DNA from: Candidatus Dormiibacterota bacterium
GTDB lineage: Bacteria > Chloroflexota > Dormibacteria > CF-121
Reading direction: 5' to 3'
Length of the DNA stretch: 64,000 nucleotides
NCBI GenBank assembly: GCA_035544955.1
Contig: DASZZN010000018.1
Span: 1 to 64,000, forward strand
Shown: positions 31,365 through 40,106 of the stretch, piece after piece
How the letters are laid out: each line of letters opens with the position of its first letter
Numbering within the stretch: position 1 is the first letter of the stretch
The notes under the pieces: generated by a model
Database searches by the model: none
The model's input: only the letters and a program-made list of their open reading frames with translations
Told to the model about the DNA's origin: nothing
Program-made: the position numbers and the translations under genes

Positions 31365-32209
31365 GACAGGTTCTGACGATCGCCCGGCTCACGATCCTGG
31401 AGGCATCACGCCGCAAGCTGCTGCTCGCCCTTGGTGCGCTGACGGTCGTCGTGATCGTGCTCACCAGCTGGGGCTTCAGCCGGCTGCCGACGATGAAAGA
31501 CGTGACGCCCGCGCAGGTTCGGCTGGCGTCGTCGCAGCTGACAATCCTGGTCGCCTTCATGTTCAGCGGCGTGCTCGCGCTCGGGTCGACCCTGGTGGCG
31601 GCGCCGAGCATTGCCAGCGATATCGAGTCGGGGATCGCGCTCGCCATCCTGCCGCGGCCCATTCGACGCAGCCAGCTCCTCATGGGCAAATGGCTCGGGC
31701 TCGCGCTGCTTGTCACGCTCTACGCCGCGGGGAGCGGGCTGCTCGAACTGCTCGGGATCTGGCTCGCAACGGGTTATACGCCACCGAACCCGATCGCGGC
31801 ACTGACCTTCGTCGCCGCAGAAGGCATCGTGTTGATGACGCTCGCCCTCTTGCTCAGCACGCGCCTGGCGCCCATGACGGGTGGAGTGATCGCGCTGGTG
31901 TTCTTCTTCGTTGCCTGGATCGGCGGCATCGCGCTGGCGATCGGCCAGGGATTCGGCAACGACACCATCATCAACATCGGCGTCGGCAGCCGGCTGCTGA
32001 TCCCGACCGACGGGCTCTGGCACGGGGCGATCTTCTACCTGGAGCCGTCAGAAGTCCTGGCCGCGGGCCGGGCGGTGGGGCGCGCGCGAGCGGCAAATCC
32101 GTTCTTCGCCGACCAGCCGCCGCCGGTGATCTATGTCGCCTGGGTCGTCGCCTGGCTCGGCGGCCTGCTAGCCCTCGCGAACCTGAGCTTCGCGAAGCGA
32201 GACCTCTAG
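31361..32209 (+). CDS. ABC-2 type transporter permease
   Basis: A 282-residue permease with about six membrane segments. Seen: the opening TIARLTILEASRRKLLLALG and the segment ASDIESGIALAILPRPIRRS, which matches the loop of NosY-like ABC-2 permeases (DIESGxxxxxLxRPxxR). This subgroup has a larger outer loop between helices 5 and 6, seen at GVGSRLLIPTDGLWHGAIFY. It starts at the ATGA overlap with the ATPase and ends the sigma-factor operon. Confidence 0.9.
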   Translation: MRQVLTIARLTILEASRRKLLLALGALTVVVIVLTSWGFSRLPTMKDVTPAQVRLASSQLTILVAFMFSGVLALGSTLVAAPSIASDIESGIALAILPRPIRRSQLLMGKWLGLALLVTLYAAGSGLLELLGIWLATGYTPPNPIAALTFVAAEGIVLMTLALLLSTRLAPMTGGVIALVFFFVAWIGGIALAIGQGFGNDTIINIGVGSRLLIPTDGLWHGAIFYLEPSEVLAAGRAVGRARAANPFFADQPPPVIYVAWVVAWLGGLLALANLSFAKRDL

Positions 32210-32294
32210 GCAGCGTTCGGCGCGTCTCTGTGGCGCCGGTAGTTGCCGGAGGGTTTCCGTCCAGCGGGCCCATCCCTGGTGGGCACATGGGCCA

Positions 32295-32323
32295 TTGACT
32301 TAGGCAGTCGCCGAACGTACATT
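32295..32323 (+). promoter_or_regulatory. Sigma-70-like promoter for the pyrimidine cluster
   Basis: TTGACT at 32295-32300 and TACATT at 32318-32323 are spaced by 17 bases and lie 46 bases before the NCS1 start codon, which has its own AGGAGG site. Confidence 0.55.
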
Positions 32324-32368
32324 TAGCTCGCCAAAATCGGCGATCCGCAACTCACTAGGAGGGGAAAC

Positions 32369-33970
32369 ATGGGAGTCGCGACCTTAACGCCTCCGGCGCA
32401 GCGAATAGGGGAGGAGCTCGTCTATCCCGACGGCCGGCACGAGCTGGCCGACGATTCGTCGATCCGTGACAGCCCGCTTTACAACAAGGACCTGGCGCCG
32501 GTCAAGATCAAAGACCGGAGCTGGAGCACGTACAACTACCTGGCCTTATGGGTCGGCATGGCTCACAACATTCCAACCTACGGTCTTGCTGCCGGCCTCG
32601 TGCTCCTGGGGATGTCCTGGTACCAGGCGATCCTGACCATCGCCCTCGGGAACATCATCGTGCTCATGCCAATGCTGCTGAACAGCCACGCGGGCACGAA
32701 GTATGGGATTCCGTACCCGGTCTTTGCCCGGGCCTCATTTGGAGTTTTCGGCGCGAACGTCGCCGCATTGCTCCGGGCCTTCGTTGCCTGTGGATGGTTT
32801 GGGATTCAGACCTGGATCGGTGGCGAGGCGCTCTTCATCGTCATGGGCAAGCTCCTCGGGATTTTCAGCTCCGACCTCGGAACCTCCTGGCTCAAGGCGG
32901 GTCTGTTCTTCGGGTCACCCTGGACACAGTGGCTGAGTTTTGCCCTCTTCTGGGCGCTCAACATCTTCATCATCGTGCGAGGCCTGAATACGATCCGGCG
33001 GTTCGAAAACTGGGCGGCTCCCTTCGTTATCGTCGTCGCCCTTGGATTGCTCGTCTGGATGACCTCCAAGGCCGGCGGATTTGGGCCGCTCGTTTCCCAG
33101 CCGGGCAAACTGGGCTGGGGTGCCGACTTCTGGAAGCTCTTCTTTCCGGCGCTGATGGGTCAGATCGCCTTCTGGTCGACGCTTTCGCTGAACATGCCAG
33201 ACTTCACGCGGTTTGCGAAGAGCCAGCGGGCCCAGACCATCGGCCAGGCGCTGGGACTTCCGACGACGATGACGTTCTTTCCTTTGCTCGCCGTGCTGAT
33301 CACGTCCGGGACGGTTGCGGTCTACGGTACCGCCATCTGGAACCCGGTCGAGCTGGTCGGCAAGTTCGACAACGCGCTGGTCGTCGTTCTGGCCCTGTTC
33401 ACGCTGGCCGTAGCCACCCTCTCGGTCAATGTCGCCGCCAACGTCGTGAGCCCGTCCTATGACTTCTCGAACACCTTCCCGAAGTGGATCAGCTTCCGAA
33501 CCGGCGGCCTGATCACCGGCATCCTCGGGGTCGCGATCGCCCCCTGGAGGCTGTACTCGGACGCGCACGTCTACATCTTCACCTGGCTCAACTTCTATGG
33601 CGGCGCTCTCGGCGCGATCGCGGGCGTGCTGATCGCCGACTACTGGTTCATGCGCAACACCAACCTGAAGCTGGGCGACCTCTACCGCACCAACGGCGAG
33701 TATCGGTACAGTGCCGGGTTCAACTGGCGAGGCTTGATCAGCCTGCTGGTTGGTGGCGTCCTAGCCGTGGGTGGCGCCTATACCGCACCAGGCACACAAG
33801 GCCCATTCCCGGCAAAGGGCGTGATCCCGTTCCTCTACCAGCCCGTCACCTTCTATGACTTCGGCTGGGTGGTCGGCCTGGTGGCGGCGTTCATCTGCTA
33901 CCTGGCGCTCTCGGCGCTCTTCCCGGCGGCTGCCGCGCGGCGGCGCCCGCAGGCTGCTCCGGCGACCTGA
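32369..33970 (+). CDS. NCS1-family nucleobase/hydantoin:cation symporter
   Basis: A 533-residue membrane protein with about 12 helices. Seen: NKDLAPVKIKDRSWSTYNYL, which is the NCS1 entry motif, then LWVGMAHNIPTYGLAAGLVL, NSHAGTKYGIPYPVFARASF and FGIQTWIGGEALF, matching the substrate-site helices of Mhp1 and related uracil, allantoin or hydantoin permeases (the W and N residues of helices 3, 6 and 8 are present, for example NMPDFTRFAKSQ). AGGAGGGG precedes the ATG. It should import the pyrimidine or hydantoin degraded by the enzymes downstream. Confidence 0.92.
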   Translation: MGVATLTPPAQRIGEELVYPDGRHELADDSSIRDSPLYNKDLAPVKIKDRSWSTYNYLALWVGMAHNIPTYGLAAGLVLLGMSWYQAILTIALGNIIVLMPMLLNSHAGTKYGIPYPVFARASFGVFGANVAALLRAFVACGWFGIQTWIGGEALFIVMGKLLGIFSSDLGTSWLKAGLFFGSPWTQWLSFALFWALNIFIIVRGLNTIRRFENWAAPFVIVVALGLLVWMTSKAGGFGPLVSQPGKLGWGADFWKLFFPALMGQIAFWSTLSLNMPDFTRFAKSQRAQTIGQALGLPTTMTFFPLLAVLITSGTVAVYGTAIWNPVELVGKFDNALVVVLALFTLAVATLSVNVAANVVSPSYDFSNTFPKWISFRTGGLITGILGVAIAPWRLYSDAHVYIFTWLNFYGGALGAIAGVLIADYWFMRNTNLKLGDLYRTNGEYRYSAGFNWRGLISLLVGGVLAVGGAYTAPGTQGPFPAKGVIPFLYQPVTFYDFGWVVGLVAAFICYLALSALFPAAAARRRPQAAPAT

Positions 33971-33987
33971 ACTCGATATCGATCGCG

Positions 33988-34025
33988 CTGGAGCCCCTTC
34001 CTCGCGGCGGGGGCTCCAGCCTTTT
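33988..34025 (+). terminator. Intrinsic terminator or attenuator after the permease gene
   Basis: CTGGAGCCCC (33988-33997) pairs with GGGGCTCCAG (34010-34019) across a 12-base loop, followed by CCTTTT. The next gene's ribosome site GGAAGGA (34026-34032) begins directly after the T-run, so read-through must supply the enzyme genes unless another promoter exists. Confidence 0.75.
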
Positions 34026-34032
34026 GGAAGGA

Positions 34033-35031
34033 ATGGCACGAATCAGCTTCGGCGTCTGCTTTGCTCCAGATCCGCCCCCCAGCCGGTGGGTGGATCTGAC
34101 CAAGCTTGCCGAGGCACACGGTTTCGAGTACGCGTGGCTCTTCGACTCCCACGTGCTCTGGCAGGAGGTCTATCCGATCTTCACGCTGATGGCGGCCAAC
34201 ACGCGGACCATCAAGATCGGTCCTTGCGTCACCAACCCGGGGACGCGCGATCCAACCGTGACGGCCAGCGCGCTGGCCACCCTGAACGAGATCTCCGGCG
34301 GCCGAATGGTGATGGGCATCGGTCGCGGCGACAGCGCCCGCCGCGTCCTCGGCCAGAAGCCGGTTTCGGTCGAGCGCATGGAGGCGGACTGCCGCCTGAT
34401 CCGCGAGCTGGCGGCCGGCCGTGAAGTCGCCTACGACGGCGTCAAGGTCCGGCTGAAGTGGGCCGAGCACGAGCTGCCCATCTGGGTCGCGGGCTATGGG
34501 CCAAAGGCGCTTCGGGCCGCCGGGCGGGTGGCCGACGGGGTCATCATCCAGCTGGCCGATCCGGCCATCATCAAGTGGTGCCTGCAGTTCGTGCGGGAAG
34601 GCGCCCAGGAGGCCGGCCGGTCCTTCGACGACATCCAGATCCAGGCCGCCGCCCCGGCCTTCATCTCTGATGACATCGAGGCAGCGCGTGAGCAAGTGCG
34701 CTGGTTCCCGGCGCTGGTCTCCAACCACGTCGTCGACCTGTTGAAGCGGTACGACGCGCAAGACCTTCCGAAGGCGCTCACCGACTACATCAAGGCCCGC
34801 GACCACTACGACTACTCGGAGCACGCGCAGCGGGGCGCGGCGCACGCCGACTTCGTTCCCGACGACGTGATCGACCGCTTCTGTGTCATCGGCACCGTGG
34901 AGCAGAGCCGGAAACGGATCGAGGAGCTGATCGACGCCGGCGTCGACCAGTTCAACCTCTACCTTATGGTGGAGAAACCCGAGGCGGTCATCCAGAAATA
35001 CGGCGAGGCTATTATTCCGGCGTTCAGCTAG
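34033..35031 (+). CDS. LLM-class flavin (or F420)-dependent oxidoreductase
   Basis: A 332-residue TIM-barrel protein of the bacterial luciferase-like superfamily, nearest in style to methylene-tetrahydromethanopterin reductase-like proteins. Seen: ISFGVCFAPDPPPSRWVDLT, AHGFEYAWLFDSH, IKIGPCVTNPGTRDPTVTAS, LNEISGGRMVMGIGRGDSAR (phosphate/cofactor loop), LPIWVAGYGPKALRAAGRVA and the terminal GVDQFNLYLM. Superfamily members include F420-dependent reductases and the uracil monooxygenase RutA. It is the only redox enzyme in the cluster that could act on the pyrimidine ring, which makes it a candidate for uracil/thymine reduction. GGAAGGA precedes the ATG at 34033. It ends 17 bases before the amidase. 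Confidence 0.88.
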   Translation: MARISFGVCFAPDPPPSRWVDLTKLAEAHGFEYAWLFDSHVLWQEVYPIFTLMAANTRTIKIGPCVTNPGTRDPTVTASALATLNEISGGRMVMGIGRGDSARRVLGQKPVSVERMEADCRLIRELAAGREVAYDGVKVRLKWAEHELPIWVAGYGPKALRAAGRVADGVIIQLADPAIIKWCLQFVREGAQEAGRSFDDIQIQAAAPAFISDDIEAAREQVRWFPALVSNHVVDLLKRYDAQDLPKALTDYIKARDHYDYSEHAQRGAAHADFVPDDVIDRFCVIGTVEQSRKRIEELIDAGVDQFNLYLMVEKPEAVIQKYGEAIIPAFS

Positions 35032-35048
35032 GAGGAGGCGACACAGAC

Positions 35049-35894
35049 ATGGCAAAGGTGCGGGCGGCGCTTATCCAGGCGCACGCGAACATGCCCAAAG
35101 AGGAAGCGATCGTAACGCACGAGGCCCTGATCGCCGAGGCGGCGGCCAAAGGCGCGCAGATAACGTGCCTCCAGGAGATCTTCTTCGGCCCCTACTTCTG
35201 CGCCGAGCAGGACGTCAAGTGGTACGACACCGCCGAGCGGGACGATGGGCCGACGGTCAAACGGATGCAGGCGCTGGCGAAGAAGCACAAGATGGCGCTC
35301 GTGGTGCCTTTCTACGAGGAGGCCCAGACCGGCGTCTACTACAACACGGCGGTCCTGATCGAGAACGACGGCACGATGCTGGGAAAGTACCGCAAGACGC
35401 ACATCCCTCACGTCGGTCCCTGTTTCTGGGAAAAGTTCTATTTCAAGCCCGGCAACCTCGGCTACCCGGTGTGGGACACCTCGGTCGGCCGGGTCGGCAT
35501 CTTGATCTGCTACGACCGGCACTTTCCGGAGCCCGCCCGCGCGCTGGGGCTCAAGGGCGCCGAGCTCGTCTTCAATCCCTCGGCCACGGTCAAATCGCTG
35601 TCGCGCTATCTCTGGGAGCTCGAGCAGCCAGCCCACGCCGTCGCCAACGGTTACTGGATCGGCGCCATCAACCGGGTCGGGGTGGAGAAGCCGCTCAACG
35701 ACGCGCAGTTCTACGGCTCGAGCTACTTCTGCGATCCGCGCGGCCGCATCATCGGGAAGGCGTCGGAGACCGAGGATGAGGTGCTGGTGTGCGACCTCGA
35801 CCTCGACATGAATCGGGAAGTGCGCAACACCTGGCAGTTCCTCCGCGACCGCCGGCCCGAGAGTTACGAAGACCTCGTCAGGGAGCTGCCATGA
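35049..35894 (+). CDS. Carbon-nitrogen hydrolase, beta-ureidopropionase / N-carbamoyl amino acid amidase type
   Basis: A 281-residue nitrilase-superfamily enzyme. The catalytic triad is seen as Glu43 in TCLQEIFFGPYF, Lys116 in LGKYRKTHIPHVGP and Cys154 in VGILICYDRHFPEPAR. FNPSATVKSLSRYLWELEQP is close to the substrate-binding region of beta-ureidopropionases. It should hydrolyse N-carbamoyl-beta-alanine (or the 2-methyl form from thymine) to the beta-amino acid, CO2 and ammonia. It overlaps the dihydropyrimidinase gene by four bases (ATGA), so ring opening and decarbamoylation are produced together. Confidence 0.92.
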   Translation: MAKVRAALIQAHANMPKEEAIVTHEALIAEAAAKGAQITCLQEIFFGPYFCAEQDVKWYDTAERDDGPTVKRMQALAKKHKMALVVPFYEEAQTGVYYNTAVLIENDGTMLGKYRKTHIPHVGPCFWEKFYFKPGNLGYPVWDTSVGRVGILICYDRHFPEPARALGLKGAELVFNPSATVKSLSRYLWELEQPAHAVANGYWIGAINRVGVEKPLNDAQFYGSSYFCDPRGRIIGKASETEDEVLVCDLDLDMNREVRNTWQFLRDRRPESYEDLVRELP

Positions 35895-37309
35895 GGACGC
35901 TGATCAAGAACGGCACCGTGGTGACGGCGAGCGATACCAACAAGACCGACGTCTTGATCGACGGCGAGAAGATCGCCGCGATCGGGAGCGGGCTGGCGGC
36001 CAGTGCCGACCAGGTGATCGACGCCGAAAACCGCTACGTGATGCCGGGCGCGATCGATGTCCACACGCACATGGAGTTGCCGTTCGGCGGTACCTTCGCG
36101 TCCGATGATTTCGCGACCGGAACCGCGGCGGCCGCCTGGGGCGGCACGACGACCATCGTCGACTTCGCGGTGCAGAGCTTTGGCCAGACGCTGCGCCAGG
36201 GGCTCGACCAGTGGCACAAGAAGGCCGAAGGGAAAGCGTACATCGATTACGGCTTTCACATGATCGTGCGTGAGATCAACGACTCGATCCTCAAAGAGAT
36301 GGACGCGCTGGTCAACGAGGGCATCCCGTCCTTCAAGCTCTTCATGGCCTACCCCGGAGTCTTCATGCTCGACGACGCGTCGATCTTCCGGGCGATGAGC
36401 CGCACGGCGGCAAACGGGGGCCTGATCATGATGCACGCCGAGAACGGCGGCGCGATCGACGTGCTCGTGCAGCGCTACCTGGCGGAAGGCAAGGGCGATC
36501 CCATCAATCACGGGCTGACCCGCCCGGCCAGCATGGAGGGGGAGGCCACTGGACGCGCGATCGCGCTCGCCCGGCTGGCGGAGGTCGCCGTCTACATCGT
36601 GCACCTCAGCTCCAAAGAAGCGCTCGACGCCGTGCGCGAGGCGCGCGACGACGGTGCCCCCACGTTTGCCGAGACCTGCCCGCAGTACCTGTACCTGAGC
36701 CTGGACGACCTGGGCCGCCCCGGCTTCGAAGGTGCGAAGTACGTCTGCTCACCGCCGTTGCGACCGGCCTCGCATCACGATGAGCTCTGGAAGGGCCTCC
36801 TGCAGGACGACCTGCAGCTGGTCGCGACCGACCACTGTCCATTCCATTTCAAAGGGCAGAAGGAGATGGGACGTGGCGACTTCTCCAAGATCCCCAACGG
36901 CTTGCCGGGTGTCGAAGATCGCTTTTCGCTGATCTTCCACGGTGGCGTGAACTCCGGGCGGATCACGCTCAACCGCTTCGTCGAGCTGGTGGCGACCGCG
37001 CCCGCCAAGATGTTCGGTCTCTTCCCGCGCAAAGGGACGATCGCCCCCGGGAGCGACGCCGACATCGTGATCTTCAATCCGAGGGTGGAACGGACGCTCT
37101 CGGCGAAGACCCATCACATGAACGTGGACTACAGTTGCTACGAAGGAATGACGGTCAAGGGCCTGCCGGAGGTCGTGATGCAGCGCGGGAACATCCTGGT
37201 GCGCGACGGAAAATTCCAGGGCGTCAAGGGTGCCGGCCAGTTCCTTCGACGTTCGGCATTCCATGGGGCGCCGGCCACTGAGCAAAGCCCGGTGGGAGCC
37301 AGATCATGA
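35891..37309 (+). CDS. hydA: Dihydropyrimidinase / D-hydantoinase
   Basis: A 472-residue cyclic amidohydrolase. Metal ligands are visible: H58 and H60 in IDVHTHMELPFGG, the carboxylated Lys in IPSFKLFMAYPG, His in LIMMHAENGG and VYIVHLSSKEAL, and Asp in LVATDHCPFHFKGQK. Length and motifs match the D-hydantoinase/dihydropyrimidinase subgroup and not dihydroorotase or allantoinase (PGVEDRFSLIFHGGVNSGRI is typical). It opens dihydrouracil or dihydrothymine to the N-carbamoyl-beta-amino acid. It starts at the ATG overlapping the amidase stop; an upstream in-frame extension from 35789 lies inside the amidase gene and is rejected. Confidence 0.94.
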   Translation: MRTLIKNGTVVTASDTNKTDVLIDGEKIAAIGSGLAASADQVIDAENRYVMPGAIDVHTHMELPFGGTFASDDFATGTAAAAWGGTTTIVDFAVQSFGQTLRQGLDQWHKKAEGKAYIDYGFHMIVREINDSILKEMDALVNEGIPSFKLFMAYPGVFMLDDASIFRAMSRTAANGGLIMMHAENGGAIDVLVQRYLAEGKGDPINHGLTRPASMEGEATGRAIALARLAEVAVYIVHLSSKEALDAVREARDDGAPTFAETCPQYLYLSLDDLGRPGFEGAKYVCSPPLRPASHHDELWKGLLQDDLQLVATDHCPFHFKGQKEMGRGDFSKIPNGLPGVEDRFSLIFHGGVNSGRITLNRFVELVATAPAKMFGLFPRKGTIAPGSDADIVIFNPRVERTLSAKTHHMNVDYSCYEGMTVKGLPEVVMQRGNILVRDGKFQGVKGAGQFLRRSAFHGAPATEQSPVGARS

Positions 37310-38754
37310 TCGCCACCAAGAACGTCCGGAGCTTTATCGGCGGCAAGTTCCGCGATTCACGATCCGAAAAGACCGATCCGATTCCAAACCCCGCGACTGG
37401 CGAGACGATCGCCAGTCTTCCGCATTCGACCCGCGAGGAGATCAACGAGGCCGTCGCCGCGGCGAAGAAGGCGTTCCCCGCCTGGAGCGAAACCCCGGTG
37501 CCCGAGCGGGCCCAGGTACTGTTCCGCTTCAAGGCGCTCTTCGACAAGCACATCGACGAGCTCTCGGCGATCGTCACGCAGGAGAACGGCAAGACGCTCG
37601 ACGAGTCGAAAGGCGAGGTCAAGCGGGCGATCGAGGTCATCGACTTCGCCTGCGGCGCTCCCACGCTGATGATGGGCCAGAACCTCGATCAGATCGCCAA
37701 AGGCATCGACGAGGAGTTGACGCGTTTTCCGGTCGGCGTCGTCGCCGGGATCACGCCCTTCAACTTCCCCAACATGGTGCCGATGTGGATGATCCCGGTT
37801 GCCATCGTGACGGGGAACACCTTCGTCCTCAAGCCGTCGCAGCTCACTCCGCTCTCGGCGATGCGGATCGCCGAGCTGCTCGAGGAGGCCGGCCTGCCGG
37901 AGGGCGTCTTCAATGTCGTACACGGGGCGAACGACGCGGTCAACCAGCTGCTGACCCACCCGGATGTCTCGGCGATCTCGTTCGTCGGCTCGGCGACCGT
38001 TGCCGCCTACATTTACGCCACGGCCGCGGCCAATGGGAAGCGGGTGCAGGCGCTCGGCGGCGCTAAGAACCACATCCTGGTGATGGACGATGCCGACCTC
38101 GAACTCTCGGCGCCACACGTCATCTCTTCGGCCTTCGGGAACGCCGGCCAGCGTTGCCTCGCGGGGAGTGTCGCGGTTGGCGTCGGCAAGATCGGCGACG
38201 CCCTGGTACGCGAGCTGGCCACTGACGCGGCGAAACTGAAAGTGGGCCCGGGCACCGATCCCAAAACCACGCTCGGGCCGGTGATCCGAGGTGAGCGCAA
38301 GAAGAAGCTGATCGAGTACATCGACGGCGCCCAGTCCGAGGGAGCGCAGCTCGTCTCCGATGGACGCCAGGTGGATCAGAAGGAGGGCTTCTTCCTGGGG
38401 CCGACGATTTTCGACAAGGTCACGCCGAACATGAAGATCTGGAAAGAGGAGCTCTTCGGGCCGGTGCTTGCGGTGATGCGCGCCAGCGACATCGACGAGG
38501 CGTTGAAGCTGCTCAACGCCAGCACTTTCGGCAACATGGCGTCGATCTTTACCGGTTCGGGCAAGTACGCTCGCGAGTTCAAGCGCCGGGCGCAGGCCGG
38601 GATGCTGGGCGTGAACATCGGCGTCGCGGCGCCGATGGCCTTCTTCCCCTTCACCGGCTGGAAGAATTCGTTCTTCGGCGATCTGCACGCCACCGGCCAG
38701 GACAGCATCCGCTTCTATACCCGGCACAAGGTGATCACGACCCGGTGGCTTTAG
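37306..38754 (+). CDS. mmsA: CoA-acylating methylmalonate-semialdehyde dehydrogenase
   Basis: A 482-residue ALDH of the MmsA type. Seen: VRSFIGGKFRDSRSEKTDPI, the substrate region GITPFNFPNMVPMWMIPVAI that is diagnostic for MmsA, VGSATVAAYIYATAAANGKR, GGAKNHILVMDDADLE (MmsA lacks the catalytic Glu of ordinary ALDHs, consistent with CoA-dependent deacylation) and Cys284 in NAGQRCLAGS. It converts malonate semialdehyde or methylmalonate semialdehyde with CoA and NAD+ to acetyl-CoA or propionyl-CoA. This completes the pathway for both uracil and thymine carbon. It overlaps the gene before it by four bases and the next by ten. Confidence 0.94.
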   Translation: MIATKNVRSFIGGKFRDSRSEKTDPIPNPATGETIASLPHSTREEINEAVAAAKKAFPAWSETPVPERAQVLFRFKALFDKHIDELSAIVTQENGKTLDESKGEVKRAIEVIDFACGAPTLMMGQNLDQIAKGIDEELTRFPVGVVAGITPFNFPNMVPMWMIPVAIVTGNTFVLKPSQLTPLSAMRIAELLEEAGLPEGVFNVVHGANDAVNQLLTHPDVSAISFVGSATVAAYIYATAAANGKRVQALGGAKNHILVMDDADLELSAPHVISSAFGNAGQRCLAGSVAVGVGKIGDALVRELATDAAKLKVGPGTDPKTTLGPVIRGERKKKLIEYIDGAQSEGAQLVSDGRQVDQKEGFFLGPTIFDKVTPNMKIWKEELFGPVLAVMRASDIDEALKLLNASTFGNMASIFTGSGKYAREFKRRAQAGMLGVNIGVAAPMAFFPFTGWKNSFFGDLHATGQDSIRFYTRHKVITTRWL

Positions 38755-40085
38755 AGACGAGTGCCCGGCCGCACGTCTTGAGCGGCGAGGAGATCGTCGC
38801 CCTCTGCCGGCAGTACACGCTCTACGACTGGATGGCGCAATCGGCCGCCGACCCGATTCCCGTCGACCACGCCAAGGGCGTCTACTTCTTCACCCCCGAG
38901 GGGAAGCGGTTCATCGATTTCAACAGCCAGTTGATGAGCGTAAACGCCGGTCACGGCGACCCACGAATCATCGAGGCCATCAAGCGGCAGGCGGAGAAGC
39001 TCGCCTATGCGAACCCGTTCATGGCCCACGAGCCGCGTGCCTTGCTCGGAAAGAAGCTCGCGGAGTTGCTCCCGGGGGACATGAACACGGTGTTCTTCAC
39101 CCTCGGCGGGGCCGATGCCAATGAAAACGCGGTAAAACTGGCCCGGGCTGTCACCGGCCGCTACAAGGTGATCTCGCGCTATCGCTCGTACCATGGCGGA
39201 ACCGGGGTGTCAATGGCCATGACCGGCGACCCCCGTCGCTGGGCCAACGACCAGGGAACGTCCGGCGTGGTCCGGGTGCTCGACCCACATCACGGGCCGC
39301 AACGGGAGGTCGACTCGGCGGAGACGGCCCTGCAATACCTGGAAGAGACGATCGAGCTCGAAGGACCGCATACGATCGCCGCGTTCTTCCTGGAGACCGT
39401 CGTCGGCACCAACGGCGTCTTGATTCCGCCCGACGGCTATCTGCAGGGCGTACGCGAGTTGTGTGACCGCTATGGCATTCTGATGGTCTGCGACGAGATC
39501 ATGTCCGGGTTCGGACGGACCGGGGAGTGGTTCGCCGTCAACCACTGGAAGGTCGTTCCCGACATGATCACCATGGCCAAAGGCCTGACATCGAGCTACG
39601 TACCGCTCGGCGCCGTCGGCATGCGTCCACGGATCGTGCAGCATTTCGAGAAAAACGTGTTCTACGGCGGCCTCACCTACAACAGCCATCCACTGGCCTG
39701 CGCCGCCGCATTGGGCACGATCCAGGCCTACGAGGAAGACGACATGATCGGGAACGCGCGCAGGATGGGCGAAGTCATGAAGCGCCACCACGACGCCCTC
39801 AAGAAAAAGCACCCCTGCGTCGGGCTGACACGGTCGATCGGCCTGTTCGGCATCCTGGAGCTGGTCAAAGACCGCAAAACGATGGAACCGCTCGCTCCCT
39901 TCAACGGCACGTCGGAGCCGATGAAGGCGATCGGCAAATACTTCCGCGAACACGGCCTCTACACCTTCGTTCGCTGGCACACGATCATGACGAACCCACC
40001 GCTGTGCATCAGCGAGGAAGAGCTGGGGGAGGGATTCGCGATCATCGATAAGGCGCTCGACATCGCGGACCAGGCCGTCGCCTAA
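38745..40085 (+). CDS. Class III aminotransferase, beta-alanine:pyruvate type
   Basis: A 446-residue PLP enzyme of fold type I. Seen: GVYFFTPEGKRFIDFNSQLM, the phosphate-binding FFTLGGADANENAVKLARAV, YRSYHGGTGVSMAMTGDP, the Asp that bonds the PLP ring in ILMVCDEIMSGFGRTGEW (Asp250), and the PLP lysine in ITMAKGLTSSYVPLGAV (Lys279). It should transaminate beta-alanine and beta-aminoisobutyrate to the semialdehydes used by MmsA. The GTG start at 38745 lies inside the mmsA gene by ten bases. Its family also includes other omega-amino acid transaminases, so the assignment rests on the gene neighbourhood. Confidence 0.9.
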   Translation: MALETSARPHVLSGEEIVALCRQYTLYDWMAQSAADPIPVDHAKGVYFFTPEGKRFIDFNSQLMSVNAGHGDPRIIEAIKRQAEKLAYANPFMAHEPRALLGKKLAELLPGDMNTVFFTLGGADANENAVKLARAVTGRYKVISRYRSYHGGTGVSMAMTGDPRRWANDQGTSGVVRVLDPHHGPQREVDSAETALQYLEETIELEGPHTIAAFFLETVVGTNGVLIPPDGYLQGVRELCDRYGILMVCDEIMSGFGRTGEWFAVNHWKVVPDMITMAKGLTSSYVPLGAVGMRPRIVQHFEKNVFYGGLTYNSHPLACAAALGTIQAYEEDDMIGNARRMGEVMKRHHDALKKKHPCVGLTRSIGLFGILELVKDRKTMEPLAPFNGTSEPMKAIGKYFREHGLYTFVRWHTIMTNPPLCISEEELGEGFAIIDKALDIADQAVA

Positions 40086-40106
40086 TTTCCACGCTTTCGA
40101 CGCTCG

